Both the position numbers and the translations under genes were made by a program. The notes under the pieces were generated by a model. That model was not told the origin of the DNA and did no database searches. It saw only the letters and a program-made list of their open reading frames with translations. A DNA stretch of 64,000 bases from Nymphaea colorata. Its lineage: Eukaryota > Streptophyta > Magnoliopsida > Nymphaeales > Nymphaeaceae. Positions within the stretch are counted from its first letter, which is position 1. Each line of letters begins with the position of its first letter. The DNA lies in assembly GCF_008831285.2 (NCBI RefSeq), contig NC_045148.1, forward strand, positions 12,196,183 to 12,260,182, written 5' to 3'. Below, in pieces: positions 1-10,710 of this stretch.

Positions 1-1505
1 TCAAAATGGGTCTTCACTATTGTTAAAATATATTGTAATGGGGAACCGGGTCCATATCTGGACCCGGTCCTATGGGGCACGGGTACCGAGGCTGGCTCGG
101 TACCCTAGGCAGCACTCTTTCTCTCCCTCCTATATATTCTTCACTTACGTGTAATTGTTGAGTTAAGTGAATATTATTTTCTCTCTCCTAGGGTTGCGGT
201 TTGCCCCTAGGTCAGAGCTTCCTCGTAGTTTTTCACCTCATTCAGAGGTTTTCCACGTATATCGTGTGTTCTTTCTCTGCTCTCTCCTTGTGGTTCGTGT
301 TTCTACAACTATCAAGTATAATTCTGACGGTACAGTTGAGCGATACAAGGCACAGTTGGTTGCAAAAGGGTACGCACAGACGTATGGTATTGATTTCTTT
401 GAAACTTTCTTCCCTGTGGCATGTTTGGATACTATACGACTAATTATATATGTTGTTGTTCATCATGGATGGAATATGTATCAATTAGATGTCAAAAATG
501 TCTTTCTATATAAGGATTTATCTGAAGTAGTATATATGCAGCAACCGCCAGGTTTTGAGAAACAGGGGGAGTGTACCAAGGTATGTTTATCAAAGAAGGC
601 TATATACGGTTTGAAGCAGAGTCCTAGAGCATGGTTTAAGAAATTGTCTGATGTTGTATCCAAGCTCGGGTTTCATAGATCTCCTTTAGATCATTCATTG
701 TTTATAAAAAGGTCCTCATGAGGTATGGTGGTTGTGGTGATATATGTGGATGACACCATTTTAACTGGTGACAACGAGCAAGAAATACAAGATACAAAAG
801 AGCATCTCCAACAACACTTTGTTACTAAAGATCTTGGTTCTCTACGTTACTTCTTGGAGATAGAAGTAGCAAGAAGTAAAGAAGGTTTAGTTCTTTCCCA
901 AAGAAAATATGTTCTTGATTTGCTACAAGAGACAGTATGACTGGAACCAAACCAGAATCTATTCCTATGAGCTCTCGTATTCTGATAAATCTGAACTTGT
1001 GGATAGCAAGTCATATAATCACTGATTGAAAAGCTACTATATGTAACCATAATTCGGCCTGATATATCCTTTGCTGTGGGAAAACTGAGCCAATTTATGG
1101 ACAAGCCAAGAAAAGCACATTGGGATGAAACCATGCTTCTATTGAAATTTCTAAAATGTTCTCCTGGAAAAGGTCTATTATTTAAAAAGGGTTCATCACT
1201 CAGGATCGAAGCTTATTCTGATGCAGATTATGTAGGCTCTATGATGACAGAAAGTCCACTATGGGATTCTGCATTTTTGTTGGAGGCAACTTAGTTTCTT
1301 GGCGAAGTAAAAAACAAGCTGTTGTGGCTCGATCTAGAGCAAAGTTAGAATACCGAGCCATGGCTCAAACTGCAACTGAAATTACTTGGGTGAGAGCTAT
1401 GTTAGAAAAATGCACTGTGACAATAAAGCGACTACTTATATAGCCAATAATCCTGTCTTTCACAAACAGACCAAACATATCCAGGTGGATTGTCACTATA
1501 TTAGA
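1..1505 (+). pseudogene. Copia element A: broken RT and RNase H fragment
   Basis: This is the 3' part of a Ty1/copia polyprotein. The first 20 bases encode SKWVFT and the frame resumes after the solo LTR at 308 with IKYNSDG. Further along are the RT text QLDVKN, YGLKQSPRAW and the YVDD catalytic box (about 748-760). RNase H follows, with YSDADYVGS, a degraded SRAKLEYR (normally SSAESEYR) and MHCDNKA, up to about 1505. It is dead: a stop at 719-721 replaces an expected residue just before the YVDD segment, a frameshift lies after about 936, and further shifts occur in RNase H. The 5' part lies outside the window and no 3' LTR follows. Its family resembles element G. RT and RNase H copy element RNA into DNA in virus-like particles; this copy cannot. 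Confidence 0.9.
21..307 (+). mobile_element. Solo LTR inserted in element A RT, TSD ACTAT
   Basis: A 287-bp segment begins TGTTAAAATA and ends TTTCTACA. It is flanked by the direct repeat ACTAT at 16-20 and 308-312. Removing it and one ACTAT restores the RT reading frame across the join. It has the same length (287 bp) and layout as the LTR of element D at 21390-21676: a GGGTCC palindrome near the start, the text GGTTGCGGTTT/GCCCCTAGGT, and the same end. No internal sequence is present. This is the expected product of LTR-LTR recombination of a full element that had inserted into A. Confidence 0.92.
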
Positions 1506-1601
1506 GCTCTCTTCTCTCTCTCGTGTCTTCTCTCTTGTTCTCTCTTATCTCCTTCTCTCAACAGTTCTATCCTCTACATCTTCATTCTTGTGGATTCGAC
1601 A

Positions 1602-1693
1602 TTGAAGTTCAACACTTTGCATTTGTTAAAGCCACCTATGAGAGATTGAAATCCTTGCGTCCCTTATGCAAATCTTGTTATAAGTCACAATGT
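1602..1693 (+). pseudogene. Copia gag scrap
   Basis: The translation contains ATYERLKSLRPLCKSC, the conserved middle of the copia gag also seen in elements B (AAYERLKALRPPC) and G (SIYERLKALRPPC). It lies immediately after the RNase H end of element A, so gag follows pol and the order is scrambled. The intervening CT-rich stretch at about 1506-1600 could be LTR-derived, but I cannot prove it. Confidence 0.6.
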
Positions 1694-1700
1694 TGTACGC

Positions 1701-1758
1701 ATCGTACAATAGGGGGCCCTATCGTACGATACACATCGTATCATTTACAAAATACGAT
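1701..1758. repeat. Two adjacent inverted repeats (CGTAC/GTACG type)
   Basis: At 1701-1730 two 15-base arms (ATCGTACAATAGGGG / GCCCTATCGTACGAT) pair at 13 of 15 positions with no loop. At 1735-1758 ATCGTAT and ATACGAT flank a short spacer. Both sit directly before the LTR of element J. They may be the end of an older insertion or simply the target site. Confidence 0.6.
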
Positions 1759-1760
1759 AC

Positions 1761-2000
1761 TGTTGACGGATATTGGTGTACGGGTCCAGGTCTAGACCCG
1801 ATCCAGTGTGTCCTAATTAGGGCATACTTATATCATTGTAACCCTAATCTTTAAGGTTAATGAAATCTTAAGAGAGAGAGTGACTGGCGGCTAGTGGGCA
1901 CCAGCTCCTCCCCATCCGTGGTTTTTTTCCTCTTGTTGAGGGTTTTTCCACGTTACATCGTGTTCCTCGTTTTCTCTTTCTTTGTGTTCGTGTTCCTACA
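1761..2000 (+). mobile_element. 5' LTR of copia element J
   Basis: This 240-bp segment starts TGTTGACGGA and ends TTCCTACA. It is followed at once by the primer-binding site TGGTATCAGAGC. The arms CGGGTC/GACCCG near its start (1781-1800) form a small palindrome like those of the D and C LTRs. The candidate target duplication on the left would be GATAC (1756-1760), but no 3' LTR is present to test it. The LTR would carry the element's promoter and polyadenylation signals. Confidence 0.85.
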
Positions 2001-2013
2001 TGGTATCAGAGCC
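2001..2013 (+). other. Primer-binding site of element J
   Basis: TGGTATCAGAGCC directly abuts the LTR end. It matches the 3' end of plant initiator methionine tRNA, the usual minus-strand primer of plant copia elements. Confidence 0.9.
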
Positions 2014-2193
2014 GGCGAGGTTGGAACTTCTTTGGTGATAGTGGTGTTTTTCTCGACCCGCCGTTGCTACTGCTGTTGCTGCCGCTGCCGTCGTCATTAC
2101 TGCCGCCACCATCGACCTTCTTCCGTCGCCAAATAACTTCCGCCGCCGTTTCCAACCGGTTGCGTCGCCCTGTGCGCCGTCAACCTTGCTTCC

Positions 2194-2308
2194 TGACGTC
2201 GCCCTCTGCTGCTGCTCCCTGACGTCGCCCCTGCTCCGCAGCCGTCGATCTTCTCCCTGACGTCGCCCTTGCTCCCTGACGTCGATCTTGCTGCCGCCGC
2301 TGACGTCG
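2194..2308 (+). repeat. Five TGACGTCG words in the leader of element J
   Basis: TGACGTCG occurs at 2194, 2220, 2258, 2277 and 2301 within a C/G-rich leader between the PBS and the gag start at 2404. The core TGACGT is the known binding core of plant TGA/bZIP factors, but a chance origin by slippage of a GC-rich repeat is equally possible. Confidence 0.75.
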
Positions 2309-2403
2309 CCCTTGCTCGCTGCTTCCGCTGGTGCCTCCTGTTGTCGCCGGTATCTCCCGTGTTTTACCGCCGCCCGTGCCCTTTGCTGGACTGGCCTGAA
2401 ATT

Positions 2404-4715
2404 ATGGCATCCTCTTCTTCGTCTGCTGTTAACACCAATCCATCTGAAATTGGGGTTTTTAAAACTGAGAATGTTCCCGCTCAGGTCATTACTCTTCGCC
2501 TTACAAAAGAGAACTATTTCCCGTGGTCGGCTGCTATGACTATGGGGATTGCTGCCCGCGGTCGGATTGCCTATATCGACGGAAGGAACCCTGAACCGGC
2601 AAAGACAAGTGGTGTATGAGACACTTGGTTTCTTGAGGATAATCAAGTGAAAACTTGGATTGTCAACTCTGTCTCCGCCGATATTCAGCCCCTTATCCTT
2701 CGGAAGAAGACTGCAAGAGACATGTGGGTAGTCTTAGAGCAAATGTATGGCCAAAAGAAAACGGCAATTCGTACTTACCAAATAGTGAAGACTGTCTATG
2801 GCCTTCGACAAGGGAACTCTTCTGTTGCAGATTACTACGGAGCTTTGAAAGCCAAGTGGGAAGAGCTTGACTATCATTCTGATATTCCTTGGCATTGTCC
2901 CCAAGATCAGGCACTTTATGTAGCTCAGGTATGGGAAAACAGGGTGTTCCTCTTTTTAGTTGGTTTAAATGATGAGTTTGAAGGTGTTAGAAGCCAGATT
3001 CTGAATTCAGGAGAGGTGCCCAGTATTGAAGATGTGTACTCTTGTGTTGAAGCGGAAGAACAGAGAAGGCTGGTTACAAATGAGGGCAAGAGGGATCTCG
3101 TGCCCTATCATGAGAGATCCGCTCTTGTGAGTCGTGGTCCTGGAGGCCCGACTAGATCTCTTCGCAGATGCACTCACTGCAAGAAGACTGGTCATACCGT
3201 GGATTATTGTTGGGATCTTCATCTAGAGAAGAAGGGAAACAAAGGGAGGTTTTCTATTGGGAAGATGCCTGTGTCTAAGGTGCCCAAATCCAGTGGAGAA
3301 AAAGTCTTCATTTCTGCTGACCAAATTCGTGAACTGAGGGCCTACTTGGGTCGGATTGATGTCAACCAGACCGAGACCCCAGATGAGACAAAGGCTAATC
3401 ATGCTCTTGCAGTTATTGGTGATACAGGTAACTCTTCTGTGGGGGAATGGATTGTGGATAGTGGTGCCACTCACCACATGACAGGTAACCCAAAATTATT
3501 TCATGAATATAAGCTATCTTCGGGAAGGGAACGAGTTTCTCTCGCAGATGGTTCCTCTACTGTTGTGGCAGGCGAATGGACTCTGTCCTTGTTGGACAAA
3601 TTTCATGTGTGGGGAGCATTACATGTTCCCCAGTTTCCCTTAAATCTCTTGTCAGTTAGTAAACTTACTAAAGAGCTGAACTGTGAACTCATTTTTTCTG
3701 CCAACCGTTGTGTTTTGCAGGACTTGGTGACAGGGAAGAGGATTAGGATTGGTTTGGCGTCCGATGGCCTATATCGTCTTCCCATACATGTGGCTACAGC
3801 TCTTGTGACAGCGATCAGCAAGACAGAGAAACGAAGAGAAGAGTGTCTTCAGTCCTTCTTGTACTGGCATGAACGTTTTGGGCATTTACCTTTTGGAATT
3901 TTGAAACAGTTGTTTCCCGATTTGTGTTCTTTGAATTTGTCTTTGATTTCCTGTGATGTATGTCAGTTTGCCAAACATGTGAGGGCTTCGTACCCTATTT
4001 CTACTAGTTGTGTTAATGAAGCTTTTTCCTTGCTTCACTCGGATGTGTGGGGGCCTTCGAGAATTCATACCTGTCAAGGTTTTCAATACTTTATCACTTT
4101 TATTGATGACTTCTCTCGGGCTACTTTTGTGTACTTGTTAAAAGATCGCAGTGAGGCTACTTTTGTGGACTATTAAAACTTTTCGGTCTGATAATGCCCG
4201 TGAGTATATGTGTCAGTCTGTTAAGGATTTTCTTCGAAAAAGGGGATTGTTCATGAGACGTCCTGTAGTTATACCCCCCACAAAATGGGGGTGGCTGAAA
4301 GGAAAAATCGCCAGCTTCTTAATGTCACCAGAGCCCTTCTGTTTCAGAGACATCTTCCTAAACACTATTGGGGTGATGCAGTTCTTACTAGTGCGTATCT
4401 CATCAATCGCATGCCTAGTCGTGTTTTGAATGGTCAGACTCCCCATTCGTTACTTCCCGGCAGTCGTCAACCATTTCTACTCCCCCCCTCGTGTTTTTGG
4501 TTGTGTGTGTTTTATACATAATCACAGTCCCAATATTAAGAAACTTGATCCCAGGTCTATCAAATGTGTGTTTGTTGGGTATTCCCCTACTCAAAAAGGA
4601 TACAGATGTATTGACCCCACCACTGGCCGAGTCTATGTTACGAGGGATGTTACCTTCTTGGAACATGCATCTTACTTTGATGAAAATCCTCTTCAGGGGG
4701 AGAATAAAAATTACG
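2404..4715 (+). pseudogene. Element J gag-protease-integrase, 3' truncated
   Basis: Gag begins at ATG 2404 (MASSSSSAVN). An in-frame TGA at 2617-2619 stands where the related element D has a Trp codon. Gag continues from 2647 through a complete CCHC zinc knuckle (CTHCKKTGHTVDYC, about 3169-3210), then the aspartic protease core VDSGATHHM (about 3455). The integrase has an HHCC-type N-terminus (HERFGH ... CDVC) and a catalytic core starting at HSDVWGPS. A deletion and frameshift at about 4165-4180 remove part of the core. The frame shifts again near 4430. The last recognisable text is the integrase C-terminal part (FGCVCFIH ... KCVFVGY), ending about 4715. RT, RNase H and the 3' LTR are absent. 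Closest relative in the window: the D half of the C/D block. Confidence 0.9.
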
Positions 4716-5746
4716 TTTAACACTTCTTTTCTGTTTCCTCCTATTAAAAAAAATGATTTCAAATGTGTTTTTATTTTTAAGGTTTCTTTGAACATATTAT
4801 TAAATAATCTGAATTTTGATCAACTTTTCTGTAAGAAAATCAATAGAAAACTAAAATTTTCACATGTTCTTATTTTCTTATTTTTTAAGAACTTTTTGAA
4901 TTCATGAGATTTTCCGGAGGAAAATGAACTTCCCAACTAATACCCAAGGAAAACCTAGAACAGGTCTGTAACAATGTCTGCAACTAATGCTCCACAACAA
5001 TCAAAATTGTAAATAATAAGGTACCAAAGCTCTTACAGTCAGTGCCTCCAAAAGACAAAATCATTTAAAACTTAAGAGGGGTTCCATGCAACAGTCTCCG
5101 TTATTAGTTTAAGTTGTATCATTTTTTGCCAGAAAAGGTATGTATTGACTACTGTCTGATAAAGTCACACAGTGTTTAAGGATTTCATTCTTTCATATGA
5201 TATTGTTTTCATATACCCTCTTTCCAAGGTGCACAGATATTTTCTGTCTAGAGAAAGCTGGCTTGCTCAAGGTTAGTCTTTCTTTAAGGGAAACAACAAC
5301 TTAAGGTCATATTGTTTCTAGGCTGAGAACTGAAGCCTAGTAGACAAAGTGAAGAAACAACTTTCATATGACAGTCTTGATCAAGTCATATATTGGTCAC
5401 AAAAATTATTTATCCTCCGTTCTTGATTTCAGTCTGTTTATCTTGCTCTTTACTACAAGGTGTCTTTGTTTTCCAAGTTAAGATTCCAGAATGTCTTCAC
5501 CAACAAATAGGGCGTAGAATCTCTGCCATGATGCCCTTCAAAAAATGAAACACTTTTTGCACTGTTCATAAACTTAAACAAAGACATTGACCCACCTAAG
5601 TGACTACTCAAAAGTCTTAACAACCTCTACCACAATAGCATGACGGCTTATGGGAAAAGCTTTGAAATGGGAAGGGAAATTATGTAGCATAAATGGAAAA
5701 GAAAGACCAGAAACACAGACATTAAAAGCAAGATATGTGCACTTAC
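4716..5746 (-). other. Probable intron 2 of the ArfGAP gene (proximal part)
   Basis: AT-rich sequence between the end of element J and the ArfGAP exon. It begins, on the minus strand, with the donor GTAAGT at 5746-5741. I searched both strands by eye for the next ArfGAP exon (text like ANxGVFICxxCxGVHR) and did not find it, so that exon should lie left of the window. The first 4.7 kb of retrotransposon sequence would then also be intronic. Confidence 0.5.
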
Positions 5747-5831
5747 GCCCATTTTGGCTCTGGTGCACCACAGTCTGCACAAAGTTGATTATCTTTTTTA
5801 AGTAAAAAATCTTTTAATCTCCTCAAATTTT
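5747..5831 (-). CDS. ArfGAP-domain protein, exon with first zinc-finger half
   Basis: An 85-base exon on the minus strand. It is preceded by a strong acceptor (TTTTTTTCTTTTCAG) and followed by a consensus donor (GC|GTAAGT). Translated with two leading bases it reads NLRRLKD, then NQLCADCGAPEPKWA. CxxC followed by GxPxPKWA is the start of the ArfGAP zinc finger, whose remaining two Cys come from the next exon (not found here). ArfGAPs stimulate GTP hydrolysis on Arf GTPases during vesicle traffic. The wording (CADCGAPxPKWA) is nearest the plant AGD11-13/ZAC type, which carries a C2 domain, but the paralogue cannot be fixed from this exon. The entry phase is 1 and the exit phase 2. The entry phase fits the start-codon exon at 34770-34794 exactly, giving a Glu codon across the join. 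Neighbouring DNA on both sides is retrotransposon. Confidence 0.8.
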
Positions 5832-6238
5832 CTGAAAAGAAAAAAACAACTATGAGTCAGATTATCAAAAGACAACTGAAGATTTTTTTGTCCCGTACAC
5901 ACTTGAGTAACTGGCCATTAAATAATGATCTTTCCAGATATAACCCATAAAGCACATAAACTAACCAAGCAATCAGAACATGACGTATCAAATAGGTGCA
6001 TCCTGTATTTTCTCAAATGTATGTGTCCAGAATTATGTAAACAGTTATGTACTTACCTACATATATATGTAATTCTACCCGCACATGTGTATGTACATTG
6101 TTGTATGCACATATTAGGTGGGCATATAATTTATGTAGATTTATCAACTGTATTGGTTTTCTTTTGTACTTTTATTTTTCTCTAAAGTTTTCTATTTACT
6201 TCTTAATCTCATTTAAGGTAAATTTTTGCCTTTGGCTG

Positions 6239-6522
6239 TGTTAGACTAGCCATTGGCTAACTCAAACCACTCAAATGGAGCCATTAGAGTCAGGCCAAGG
6301 GCCACGTCAGCCTCCTTCTTGTCTACAATAGAGGGCTTTCTCCCTTATTCAGTTTAATGCTTCTTAAAGCATATTGAGAAAATATACAATTTGTATGTGT
6401 TTTAGAGTGCTTCAAGGCACTTGTGTTGAAGATCACTTATTGGCTCTGTGAGTTTCATTTTTTGAGTGTTCAATCTTTTTTTCTTGGGGCTGTTTTGAGC
6501 CAGTTTGACGTGAAATTTTACA
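6239..6522 (+). mobile_element. Decayed 5' LTR of old copia element K
   Basis: A 284-bp segment from TGTTAGACTAG to ATTTTACA. It is followed by TGGTACAAAAG, a plausible decayed version of the TGGTATCAGAG primer site. GTTAG and CTAAC near its start form an inverted pair, as in the other LTRs here. A gag-like sequence begins about 140 bp further on, as expected for a copia element. No second LTR copy is present for confirmation. Confidence 0.5.
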
Positions 6523-6659
6523 TGGTACAAAAGTTAAGTTCATCAGTTTTATAAAGAGCTTTTAACGTCTCAAAGTGTGCATCAATTGAGGAATTTTGGT
6601 GATTGAAGGATGACTTGTCTCAGATCTCTTCACACAGCTGATTCGACTCAAAACAGTTC

Positions 6660-9385
6660 TAACAACTTCACCCTTTGTTCCCATCTTCAATTTTGATAGA
6701 GGTAATTGCGTTACATGGGGAAAAAGCTTGGAGACCTGCATCAAAGTCCAGACCTATGGTGATATATATAAGGTAAAATTCCCCAACATACACCAAAACT
6801 TGTCAAGATTGATAATAGGGTAGAGAAGACCCTGATAGAGATGGATTAAAAATAATGGAGGATTATTACAAAGTTGAATGAATGGAATATTAAAAATGGC
6901 CATGATCATGGGTTTGATTTTTAGTGATATAGAATCCAAAATTGCCTCAAATATTCTTATTACAAGAAAGTTATTGTTGTTTAAAAGTATCCTAGAAGAA
7001 TGTGACCCAAAAAGAAATAGCCCATTAATATCAACTGCAAGAAAAAGCTAGAAACATTAAACGACAGGATAAAAGTGTTGGAAATTACTTTGTGAATGAT
7101 CTTCTATTTGAAATGAAATCTCACAACTGTGCCAAAATGGGAAGGAAATTATATTGAATCTAGAAAATCTCAAGTTGAAGAAGAAAGGCTTTTCACCTTT
7201 TTGCTTGGTTTGAGACACCAATTTGAGCAAGTTAGTGTCTCTCTTCTATCCTTACGTTCTCCTCTTCCAATCCATGAGACTCTTATTAAGCTTAGTGAAG
7301 AGCATGTCAAGAATGTACATAGCATGACAGTTATACCCTCTAAAACTCAACAAATGAAGAGCCTAGTGGAATGGACTTGCTTGTTAGGTTGCCAAACCAG
7401 TGTTGACACAGCTGGACATGGATGCGGGTGAGAGACACCGCAAAATGATATTTGCTTTGGCTATTTCGTTTTTCTTTTGTTTATTAACTTATATTGCATA
7501 ATATAAATAATGAATATATGTGCCTGATTGCTAAAAATATTATTGTTGCTATATATACATATATATATCTATCTATGCATGTCCTTGCACCCATTATGGC
7601 ATAGAGAAGAGAAGGCTCTTGTGGCATCAAAATCAAGAAATTGTATGAAGGCATATAAACCAACTCATTTAAAAAATTATAAGTTATAACGACTACCAAA
7701 ATAAAAGAAAATTCAAGGTGGATACATCATTTTTGTCATAAACTTGGCAACATCAAGTCTCAATGTGTTAAATTCAAGAAAGATTTTAGGTATAGTGAAA
7801 GAAAGTTGTCATGGCCTTACCAACGCAAAGAAGAAGGTAGTTCTGTTGGATCAATGTCCTTGACTCAACCAGCAGAGATTTTTTGAACACTTCTTAGACC
7901 AAGTCACATGCACTTGCAAAAATAATCACTGATTGACAGGAGTCAAGTGTGGGGTGAGGTAACAAACAATTTAGTTACTTTATTCATTGGATCACTGTTA
8001 GAATGATGACTTGTTAACTGTTGACATGTTTTTGCTGTTTATATTTGTGACAACTTCTATGTTAAACACACAGACCCCTCACCGCACCCTTGGCCATGTT
8101 TTTCTGAAAAATGCCACACCCACAGTGCACCATGTACCTGTATGACATGGTTCTTAGAAGGCAAATTTTGGGAGCAGTTGTCTCAATTACCTCAACTCTT
8201 AGTATCAATTCTAGGCTGTCGTATTTTAGAGCTTAATTTCTTGTGACCCCAAACAAAGAGTACCTTATTTGAATGACACATTTATGCATCTTTTATTTCT
8301 AGCATGGATGGAACTTTTCTAAAAATTTGAAGTATAGGTAATTTCAAAAATATTTCTGAAAGAAACTAAAAATATTATGATCCATAACTTAGATCAATTC
8401 TGAACTGAATTTAACCTTGCTTTTGATCAATCATACTGGATAAAGGATCATGAAGTTACATTCTCGTTAAATAAATATCAATTGCAAGATCACCCCAAAC
8501 CAGTAAATTGATTGGAAAAGGATCTAGGGAAGGAGTTTTATACCATTACCGATTTTTTACATTTTTCTTTTGTAATATTGTCCAAACTAAAGGTATCAAT
8601 GTTTGGCACCATAGCTAATGTCACCTAAGTGTAAGCAAATTGTCCTTCTTAACTCCTATCAAGAGTTGTTGTACCTTGCAAGAATCAATTTGAATGTAAA
8701 GAATGCATACTTGGAAAAATGAAAAACATTATCCTTTTCGATAAGAAAATTTCTTTTCTAAAATGCCTTGTGATTTGGTTCATTTAGATGCTTGATATCT
8801 TGCTTCACTTTATGCAGGGAGGTGATTTCATTTGTTAGATTATTTTTGTTCATTATTACACTTAATACCTTTTTATCTATTTTTCTTACACATAAATTGA
8901 ACGTATTGCATTGTTAAAAACTTTGATAGTACAGTTAGAAATCAATTTGAATCCAATTTTAAAATTTCAAGCACTGATTGTAAGGGAGAATATTTGTCAC
9001 ATGAACTGGAAGTTTAGTTAGAAACTAATACTTGTACATTAAAGATCTCGAATTAAAACTCCTCAACAAAATGTAATATAAAAAAAAAATGTAAATTTTT
9101 GAAATTTGAAACTACTAAAACACCTACTTATTTCAAGAATTTTTTCAATGAACTATTGACCAGAACCCACTCTCACAGTGGTTAATCTTATTAATAGGAT
9201 TCCTTGAAAAACCATTATCAAATATGACCTGAATTGAAAAAACCTTTCAAGTATGAACCAAGTTATATCAAATAGTTAGAAATTTTTAGATGCATATGCT
9301 ATGTTTTAAATGACAAGGAAATAGAATTTCGTGAAAGGCTATGCCTTGTGTATTCATTGATTGACTTCTATGTATAACAAAGCAT
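6660..9385 (+). pseudogene. Old copia element K: gag and integrase remains
   Basis: Copia protein text survives only in short, frame-shifting patches in the correct order. At about 6680-6760 there is a gag N-terminus (FNFDRGN, TWGK). At 7129-7330 there is a gag core (ERLFTFLLGLRHQFEQV). At about 7728-7770 a zinc-knuckle remnant reads CHKLGNIKSQC with its His replaced by Asn. Near 8490-8560 is LIGKGSREGVLYHY, then SVSKLS and CKECILGKMKN (8610-8735) from the integrase N-terminus. At about 8960-8990 is TDCKGEYLS from the core. At about 9290-9340 is CYVLNDKE from the C-terminal part. Numerous stops and shifts make it far older than B, G or H. RT is not recognisable. Confidence 0.6.
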
Positions 9386-10103
9386 CAACAATATGAGAAC
9401 TCAATTCACAATTATGTTTCTCCTTTTGAAAATGAAGATTCTTGTCAGTGAAACCGGGCCATTTACAGAATAAATTCTACAATAGGACAAAGCTAAATGA
9501 GAACAATAACCAAAAGATTAAAACCCTAGATCGATGCCTTGTTGAAGTTGACGTTGATGCAACATAGTTAATTGTTCTTCAAGTTGGATGGACGTCAAAA
9601 TATATTAGTCGAGCAGCATGGTTTACAGTTCATGTCAAACATCGCAGGCATCTTCTTCCTTGTCGCTGGTCACTCCTTGCTAAATTCCAGCATTTCTCTT
9701 CTCTTCAACATTTGGTCTAATATATTGTGGCCTCCTGCTAAGCGTGGGAACAGCAGTAAGTGTTAAAAAAATTCTGATGATGTCTGTGGAATATGTGATC
9801 AGCCCTCAAGTGGTGGCGTGGCGTGGATGTTAGGTCTGATATATGGAATCAAACTGTCGTGAATTACATGTGGAGTTAAACGGAGCATGAAAAGTGACCT
9901 ACAATGACCAGTTCCCTGTCTGCCGTCGACCAGCTCTCTACGTTATAAAGTGGTACTTTTTTTATCAGCAGAAAGCTCTTTATCATCTGCTGCTGCTTGG
10001 TTCTTGTTAATCCGTGGAAATACCTATTTACTGCTGCATATACTAGTCAGTCTATGAAGTTCTGTTTTTGTGTTTCACGATGGACCTTGGACAGTAGTCT
10101 AAT
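9386..10103. other. Unassigned AT-rich stretch and probable gag leader
   Basis: No gene seen. The part from about 9850 to 10103, with short TGCTGCTG and CAGCAG words, is probably the untranslated leader in front of the gag scrap at 10104. No LTR or primer-binding site could be identified in it. Confidence 0.35.
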
Positions 10104-10451
10104 ATGGCAGACAGCCCTAAGATTCGTCTCATGATGAATACAAAGTTGTTGGGAATCCATTCTACTATGGTTCTACTATGAAATTATATGGTCACAACTA
10201 TGAAATTTAGTCGCGTATGTTCATGATGTTTGTAGTAGGACATCGAAAAGACCACATCATTGAAGAAGATGAACCGATTGTTAAAACAGGGAAGTATACC
10301 ACATGAAAAAAAGATAACAGTATTGTTATGTCATGGTTTATGCACAGTGTGCAGTCCGATATTGCTCCCTACTCTTGCTTACTACACGACTGCCAAACAC
10401 ATGTGGACATTCTTGAGACAGACTTATTCTCATGACAAGAATGTTTCAAAA
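10104..10451 (+). pseudogene. Copia gag N-terminal fragment, cut by element B
   Basis: Starts at ATG 10104 (MADSPK). Through several frame changes it spells the copia gag N-terminus seen in G and B: YGSTMKLYGHNYEI, FMMFVVGH, then EEDEPIVKTGKY, AKHMWTFLRQTYSHDKNVSK. It stops exactly where the LTR of element B begins. The last bases CAAAA (10447-10451) would be B's target duplication. It may be the 5' end of the element whose 3' end is F (24634-25182), since both are on the plus strand and G-like, but that is inference. Confidence 0.75.
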
Positions 10452-10694
10452 TGTTGATTATTGGAAGAAGAAAGGGGCGAGAGAGATAGAGCGAGAAAGT
10501 GAGAGGATGAGAGAGAGAGAGAGAGGAAACTTTTTTTTATTCTTCACGTAACCCTAATCTCATATTAATATGAGACTAGGGTGTGTTCCAAATTTTACAA
10601 AATTAGTCCACTAAACATAAGACAATAATTAAGTGGACCTATTTCAAATTTCTAATATTTCAGAAAGCCTCCACCCAACTATTATAAGTATTAA
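10452..10694 (-). mobile_element. 3' LTR of copia element B
   Basis: In element orientation it ends CCAATAATCAACA. It matches the copy at 15585-15774 through about 190 bp, including the near-perfect palindrome CCCTAATCTC/GAGACTAGGG (10552-10581). The outer start next to the polypurine tract reads TTAATACT rather than TGTTAAT, as if TG had been lost. The purine-rich complement includes GA repeats. Confidence 0.85.
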
Positions 10695-10710
10695 CTCCCC
10701 CTCAAGCTGG
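10695..10710 (-). other. Polypurine tract of element B
   Basis: Minus-strand CCAGCTTGAGGGGGAG abuts the 3' LTR. This is the plus-strand primer position and is shared in almost the same wording with element G. Confidence 0.85.

Noticed and set aside
1996-2646. 216-codon minus-strand frame opposite element J
   Set aside because: Antisense shadow of the GC-rich leader and gag.
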